DNA of 8,648 nt, from the NCBI GenBank assembly GCA_023382535.1, contig JAHDWA010000164.1, forward strand, positions 1 to 8,648. The letters run 5' to 3'. The notes under the pieces are model-generated. The model did not search any database, had not been told where the DNA came from, and worked only from the letters and a program-made list of their open reading frames with translations. Shown one piece after another: positions 5,851 through 8,648 of the stretch (positions are counted from its first letter, which is position 1; each line of letters begins with the position of its first letter). The stretch comes from Anaerolineae bacterium (GTDB lineage: Bacteria > Chloroflexota > Anaerolineae > 4572-78 > J111). The position numbers and the translations under genes were made by a program.

Positions 5851-6231
5851 ATGTTCCAAGTTGTATATGAATATCCAGCAGCTTGGCCCGAAGAAGGTTC
5901 ATTGCGAGTCGAGGCTCAGTTTACCGGTGAAATTAAAGTGTCACCAGTGGCCGCCCAGCGTCGTGCTGGAGGTTTTTTGGCTGGTCACGTGACCCTGATG
6001 GTTCTTCCGGGTGAGCCAGTGCTGGTTTTGGGTGAAGCGCGGCCAGTGTGGCGCGTACCCGCTCTCTTCCACCTACCTGGTTTGGGTGCGGTCTCTCCAG
6101 TAGGGGTAGTTGAAGTGGATGCCCTGACGGGCGAGGTTATCTCCCCTTCCTCTGAGCAAACTCGTGCAATGCAGCGCCGCGCCGATGACCTTGTTACCCG
6201 TCTCTCTCTATCCCCAGCGCCAGCAAACTGA
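5851..6231 (+). CDS. Module 2 small protein with WRVP/VDAxTGEV core, 126 aa
   Basis: Paralogue of the protein at 3346-3708. WRVP is at 67-70, LPGLG at 75-79 and VDALTGEV at 89-96. Spacing between these motifs is identical in the two proteins, while the N-terminal 60 and the last 30 residues have diverged almost fully, so the core is the part under constraint. No signal peptide or membrane helix is seen. The ATG at 5851 is chosen over upstream in-frame ATGs because GGAGGT lies five bases before it and the -10 box would otherwise fall inside the gene. Its 3' end overlaps the following C39-like gene by 47 bp in another frame, the same arrangement as in module 1. Function unknown; a PepSY-like partner or regulator of the peptidase is my inference. 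Confidence 0.78.
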   Translation: MFQVVYEYPAAWPEEGSLRVEAQFTGEIKVSPVAAQRRAGGFLAGHVTLMVLPGEPVLVLGEARPVWRVPALFHLPGLGAVSPVGVVEVDALTGEVISPSSEQTRAMQRRADDLVTRLSLSPAPAN

Positions 6232-6637
6232 ATGTTTAGCCGCTTGCGCGGCAATGGTACTGGCTTACCTTCAGGTAAGAGCCAGTTACAAACGGTTGAT
6301 CAAACTCCTCCGTATTGGTCCCGCAGGTGCTCCTTTCCGCAATTTACGCTATCTTGAGTCGTTAGGACTCTCGGTTTCGATTGAGCGAGGTGAAATTGAA
6401 ACGTTACGCGAACGAGTAGAGCATGGCTTTCCGCCCATAGTGTTTGTCAACACAAAAGAATTACCATATTGGCGCGAAACTACTGGACATGCGATGGTTG
6501 TGGTAGGCTTTGATGAAGACTTAATTTACTTGAATGATCCCGCTTTTGCTGATGCTCCTCAAATCATTCCGGTTAGTGAATTTGATTTGGCGTGGTTAGA
6601 ATTGGATCAGTTCTACGTGATTATTGAAAAAAAATAA
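6185..6637 (+). CDS. Module 2 C39-like cysteine peptidase, 150 aa
   Basis: A compact papain-fold domain, cytosolic by lack of a signal peptide. Numbered from the ATG at 6185, Q11 is six residues before C17 in TECLAACAAMVLAYL, H102 lies in TGHAMVVVGFD and D118 in YLNDPAF, so the catalytic set of the C39 fold is complete. Compared with its paralogue at 3665-4123 it shares the C-xxxC-xxMVLA block, PIVFV, LP-W, HA-VVV, L-DPA and the F-LAW-E-D close, though the rest has drifted. The start is uncertain: ATG 6164 is also in frame and neither has a ribosome binding site, which suggests re-initiation after the WRVP gene. No terminator follows until 7047, so the transcript may run on into the hairpin-rich stretch downstream. 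Confidence 0.82.
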   Translation: MTLLPVSLYPQRQQTECLAACAAMVLAYLQVRASYKRLIKLLRIGPAGAPFRNLRYLESLGLSVSIERGEIETLRERVEHGFPPIVFVNTKELPYWRETTGHAMVVVGFDEDLIYLNDPAFADAPQIIPVSEFDLAWLELDQFYVIIEKK

Positions 6638-6901
6638 CTATCATTTCAAATGAGTGGAGGTAATCGGTGTCTGGCGGAAGCGGAATGGCCATATCCGCAT
6701 GGACGAAAGTTGGAGTGTGGAAATATAGTCAGCTCCCAAGTGCATTTAACCGCTGTGAAGGTGCTGTAAGAGTTAAGAGTTCGGTATAATTCCAGCCACG
6801 TGGTAAATAGATGCCTCGTTGTCCACATGGATCGTTTTACTGCTAACCCCATGGAAACTCTGTGGCGGCAACCCTACGCTCAACGACAGCGGGTGGCCAA
6901 G
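6638..6901 (+). other. Gene-poor stretch rich in possible RNA stems
   Basis: No convincing protein gene is seen. Two overlapping 39-40 codon frames exist (ATG 6650-6769; GTG 6667-6789, the latter with GGAGGT five bases upstream) but neither matches anything known to me. Several short stems can be drawn: GCGGA/TCCGC near 6677-6695, a C-GAAA-G tetraloop near 6702, TTAAC/GTTAA, CCACA/TGTGG enclosing TGG/CCA around 6820-6865, and CGCT/AGCG near 6878-6892. The stretch leads straight into the tRNA-like 3' half. It could be the attachment-site arm of an integrated element or part of a structured RNA. Confidence 0.3.
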
Positions 6902-6948
6902 TATGGTTCACATCCGTGAGGTCACAGGTTCGAGCCCTGTCGCGCCCA
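6902..6948 (+). tRNA. 3' half of tRNA-Val(CAC); likely attachment-site remnant
   Basis: The anticodon arm TATGG-TTCACAT-CCGTG (two G-U pairs, anticodon CAC), the variable loop AGGTC, a perfect T arm ACAGG-TTCGAGC-CCTGT, the 3' acceptor strand CGCGCCC and discriminator A follow one another exactly as in a bacterial tRNA-Val. No matching 5' acceptor strand (GGGCGCG) or normal D arm lies upstream at the right distance, so the gene is not complete. A 3' tRNA fragment of this kind is what site-specific integration at a tRNA gene leaves at the far end of the element. In this orientation the element would lie to the left and older chromosome to the right. Confidence 0.6.
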
Positions 6949-6998
6949 CTTCCTTACAACCAATAAGATAATACCCCTTGTTGGTTGAGCGAAGTGGG
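6945..6998. repeat. Stem-loop spanning the tRNA-like 3' end
   Basis: CCCACTTC (6945-6952) pairs with GAAGTGGG (6991-6998), and inside it AACCAA (6958-6963) pairs with TTGGTT (6981-6986). One arm is formed by the last bases of the tRNA-like acceptor strand, so the palindrome overlaps the presumed attachment site. Confidence 0.5.
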
Positions 6999-7046
6999 TG
7001 GCTCCAGGTGAACGCCTGTATCCGTTACGCTTCATCAATTTGAGCT

Positions 7047-7072
7047 AAAAGCTCCCATAGGGGGCTTTTTTT
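7047..7072 (+). terminator. Intrinsic terminator after the tRNA-like segment
   Basis: AAAAGCTCCC (7047-7056) and GGGGGCTTTT (7060-7069) form a 10-bp stem with one G-U pair and an ATA loop, followed by a T tract to 7072. The A tract on the other side allows function in both directions. It would fit as the original terminator of the tRNA gene or of a transcript running on from module 2. Confidence 0.75.
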
Positions 7073-7159
7073 ATTTCCCCCCACCAGGTTATCTAATAAT
7101 CCTTAGTTAACTCAATTTCCTGTAAAGGAACTAACTCCTCTTTTTGTTCAGAGGGTTTA

Positions 7160-7543
7160 ATGGATCTTAGCGGGCATGAAAAAACCCAGAATTTAAGATC
7201 CCGCGTCCCTGTTTATCTTCCCCTAGCCGAAGCTGCCAAAAAATATGGCCTGCCTGAAACCGTATTGACACAACAGATTCAGGCTGGTAAGATTGAAGCA
7301 GTTCAATTACCTACCGGAGAACTGCTTGTGTCTGCCGAAAACAACGGTCATAATAAGCTAAAAACAAAAGAGGAGATCATTACGGAGAAGTTTGCCCACC
7401 TCCGAAAGAAGCCCATTACAATAGCCGAGGCCACAAAAGCATATCATGTTCAGAGAATAACGCTTCTTGGATGGATAAAACTTGGTTAGTGCCGCGTAAC
7501 TACATCTGCCTGGCTGGACGAATGAAGTGAAGTTGCCTACTTT
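7160..7543 (+). pseudogene. Broken MerR/excisionase-like helix-turn-helix gene
   Basis: The open part (7160-7489, 109 aa) holds one complete helix-turn-helix of the excisionase/MerR kind at about 18-58 (YLPLAEAAKKYGLPETVLTQ, then QAGKIEAVQLPTGELLV) and starts a second at about 85 (KPITIAEATKAYHVQ, LLGWIKLG). A TAG at 7487 stops it where such domains continue with YIRV. Reading past it in the same frame gives CRVTTSAWLDE, a TGA at 7523, then SEVAYF. This matches the usual W---G-IRV----LDEaDVAY ending, so the gene has been silenced by two in-frame stops. Such proteins commonly sit beside tyrosine recombinases as directionality or regulatory factors. The ATG has AGAGGG four bases upstream. It converges on the broken integrase. 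Confidence 0.6.
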
Positions 7544-8405
7544 ATTGGCGTTTTAATTTCACAATTCCGCTTTCTCCATCCGGCTGAGCAGGGCATCCGC
7601 ATCGGGGGTCGTGTAAATCATCGGGATTAGCCGCCAAATAGCGGCTAGCAAAGGTGTGCCTGAGAATATGGGGGCTGATCAGGTCGGAATCGAGACCGGC
7701 CCGCCGGGCATACTTCTTGAGCAGATTGAACACCCCGCTGCGGTCGTGCAGGGGACCTCGCTCGCCCACCCACAGCGGGTCCTCCGGCTGCAACCCCGGC
7801 TGCGACTCCAGGTAGAGCTTGACGGCCTGGCGCACCGGACCGGTCAGCGGTACGACCCGGTACACCCCACCTTTGCCCCGTCTAACCGTAACTTCTGCGG
7901 TGCGGCCGCCCAGGTTGAGGTCCTCGACCCGCAGGGCCAGGGTCTCGGAAATGCGCAGCCCCGCCCCCAGCAAAAGTTCCACCAGGGCCATATCCCGCAG
8001 CTGCCCGCTCTGGTGGATGTGACGCAGCAGGCGGCGGACGTACGTCTCCTTCAGCGCTTTGGGCTGGCGTGCCGGCGGGCGCAAACTCTTGACCCCGGCC
8101 GTGGGGTCACTGCGGCAGTAACCGCGAGCTACGGCCCATTTGAAGTAACGCGAAAGGGCGGTCAGGCAAGCGTTGACCGTGGCCGGTGGGGCTTTTTCGA
8201 CCGTCTGCTGGCGGGCCTTCCACTCGGCGACATCGCGGGGAATGATGGCCGCCGGGTCGAGGGGCTGGCCGTAAACCTGCTCGGACCAGCGGCAAAAATG
8301 AACCAGGCCGCGCCGGTAGGTAGCAATTGTCAGCTCGCTTTTACCCTGTTCGGCCAGGTCGTCCAGCCATTCAAGGATGGTTGGGTGAAGTGTTGGCGTT
8401 GTCAC
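7542..8405 (-). pseudogene. Tyrosine integrase inactivated by deletion and frameshift
   Basis: The first 263 codons are a normal tyrosine recombinase: a core-binding domain at about 5-95, then R151 in GAGLRISETLAL, K178 in RRGKGGVYRVVPL, and H246 and R249 in SPHILRHTFASRYL. After NPDD the frame goes astray and ends at 7542. In another frame the true tail follows at once, IYTTPDADALLSRMEKAEL, ending at 7559. The LLGH motif with the second catalytic histidine is absent and the nucleophile tyrosine is out of frame, so the protein cannot be active. The GTG at 8405 is the chosen start, with GGGAGG five bases upstream; an in-frame ATG at 8462 lacks such support. It is GC-rich compared with the recombinase at 4785-5726 and comes from a different lineage. 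Confidence 0.85.
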
Positions 8406-8482
8406 AAAAGCCTCCCAAAAATATGTTGGCTTTTGGCCGTTTCCGGGCCAAAAACGGCTCAAAAATAACCATAACTATTTCC

Positions 8483-8511
8483 ACCATATCATTTGGGAGT
8501 CGTTGTGTCAA
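8483..8511 (-). promoter_or_regulatory. Promoter of the broken integrase
   Basis: On the minus strand TTGACA (8511-8506) and TATGGT (8488-8483) are 17 bases apart. Transcription would begin near 8476, about 70 bases before the GTG start. The -35 box lies inside the 28-bp palindrome at 8506-8533. Confidence 0.5.
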
Positions 8512-8648
8512 CATTTTGGACATTATGTTGATAGTCTTCGAGAACGGCTGACGTTTCTTCTTTAGTCACAACCCGTATTTTAATAGGGATTCCTCTAATA
8601 TTACAGCGCAATGTTGCTAACAAAATAACTAAAAAGACAAAGGCATGG
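8489..8648 (-). CDS. Possible 3' end of a minus-strand gene
   Basis: An open frame enters from the right edge and runs 52 codons to a TGA at 8489-8491. It starts with a hydrophobic stretch (FVFLVILLATL) and continues with a polar tail (IKIRVVTKEETSAVLEDYQ). The start lies outside the window. The frame is short and no family is recognised; it may be chance. Confidence 0.25.
   Translation of the reverse strand, partial: HAFVFLVILLATLRCNIRGIPIKIRVVTKEETSAVLEDYQHNVQNVDTTTPK
8506..8533. promoter_or_regulatory. Xer/dif-like 11-6-11 palindromic site
   Basis: The left arm TGTCAACATTT and right arm TTATGTTGATA are inverted copies at 8 of 11 positions around the six-base centre TGGACA. This 28-bp layout is that of Xer recombination sites, and the right arm matches the E. 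coli XerD half-site (TTATGTTAAAT) at 8 of 11 positions. It overlaps the integrase -35 box. It could be a recombination site, an operator, or both. Confidence 0.35.

Noticed and set aside
6650..6789. Two overlapping 39-40 codon frames, one with a good GGAGGT before a GTG
   Set aside because: No recognisable protein, two competing frames over the same bases and many potential RNA stems; kept as an alternative but not called as genes.
6719..6895. Motifs like group I intron P7 (AAATATAGTC and CTCAACGACAG)
   Set aside because: They occur in the wrong order for a normal intron, and for a permuted one the two segments pair over only three bases, so they do not form P7. No matching tRNA 5' exon is present.
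6638..6950. tmRNA ending in the tRNA-like 3' domain
   Set aside because: There is no matching 5' acceptor strand, and no tag-peptide frame ending in an ALAA-like sequence. A full anticodon arm is present, which tmRNA lacks.
7656..8468. A 270-codon plus-strand open frame
   Set aside because: It is the antisense shadow of the GC-rich integrase gene; the minus strand carries clear R, K and HxxR motifs and a ribosome binding site, while the plus-strand product resembles nothing.
1..8648. CRISPR array
   Set aside because: No regularly spaced direct repeats of CRISPR length are present; the only tandem repeats are 7-8 bp units near the left end.

Overview
The window looks like an accessory stretch of a bacterial chromosome, most likely from the Chloroflexota (Anaerolineae-like). 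This is an inference from the style of the genes, a run of short ACGCATNACG-type repeats and the kind of decayed mobile genes present; no universal marker gene lies here. Base composition shifts from gene to gene (the far-right integrase and left-hand gene are GC-rich, the central recombinase and second protease module less so), as expected of a patchwork of transferred pieces.

Layout. Left (1-1045): a minus-strand gene of unknown function (237-863) with a strong promoter, a long leader and a terminator. An intact ISAs1-family insertion sequence (1056-2385) has 19-bp perfect inverted repeats and a near-perfect 10-bp target duplication, and sits just upstream of that promoter. Next is a DUF3024-type gene (2598-3173), closed by a long hairpin terminator.

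Centre (3346-6637): the most striking part. Two paralogous two-gene modules, each a ~120-aa protein with a shared WRVP...VDAxTGEV core overlapping a ~150-aa C39-like papain-fold cysteine peptidase, flank a complete tyrosine recombinase (4785-5726). Between module 1 and the recombinase are a candidate small structured RNA with its own promoter and terminator (about 4226-4404) and a decayed gene that reads like a DNA methyltransferase, cut off at the recombinase 5' end.

Right (6638-8648): a gene-poor, hairpin-rich stretch ends in the 3' half of a tRNA-Val(CAC), the classic footprint of integration at a tRNA gene, followed by a terminator. Then come a broken MerR/excisionase-like helix-turn-helix gene and, convergent with it, a tyrosine integrase inactivated by an internal deletion and frameshift. 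A 28-bp Xer/dif-like palindrome overlaps the integrase promoter. The right edge holds what may be the 3' end of another minus-strand gene.

Taken together, this is a mobile-element graveyard that still carries one intact recombinase, one intact insertion sequence and two intact copies of an apparently undescribed small-protein/C39-peptidase module. The recurrence of the module on both sides of the recombinase suggests it is cargo or an accessory system of the element, but its function cannot be read from the sequence.
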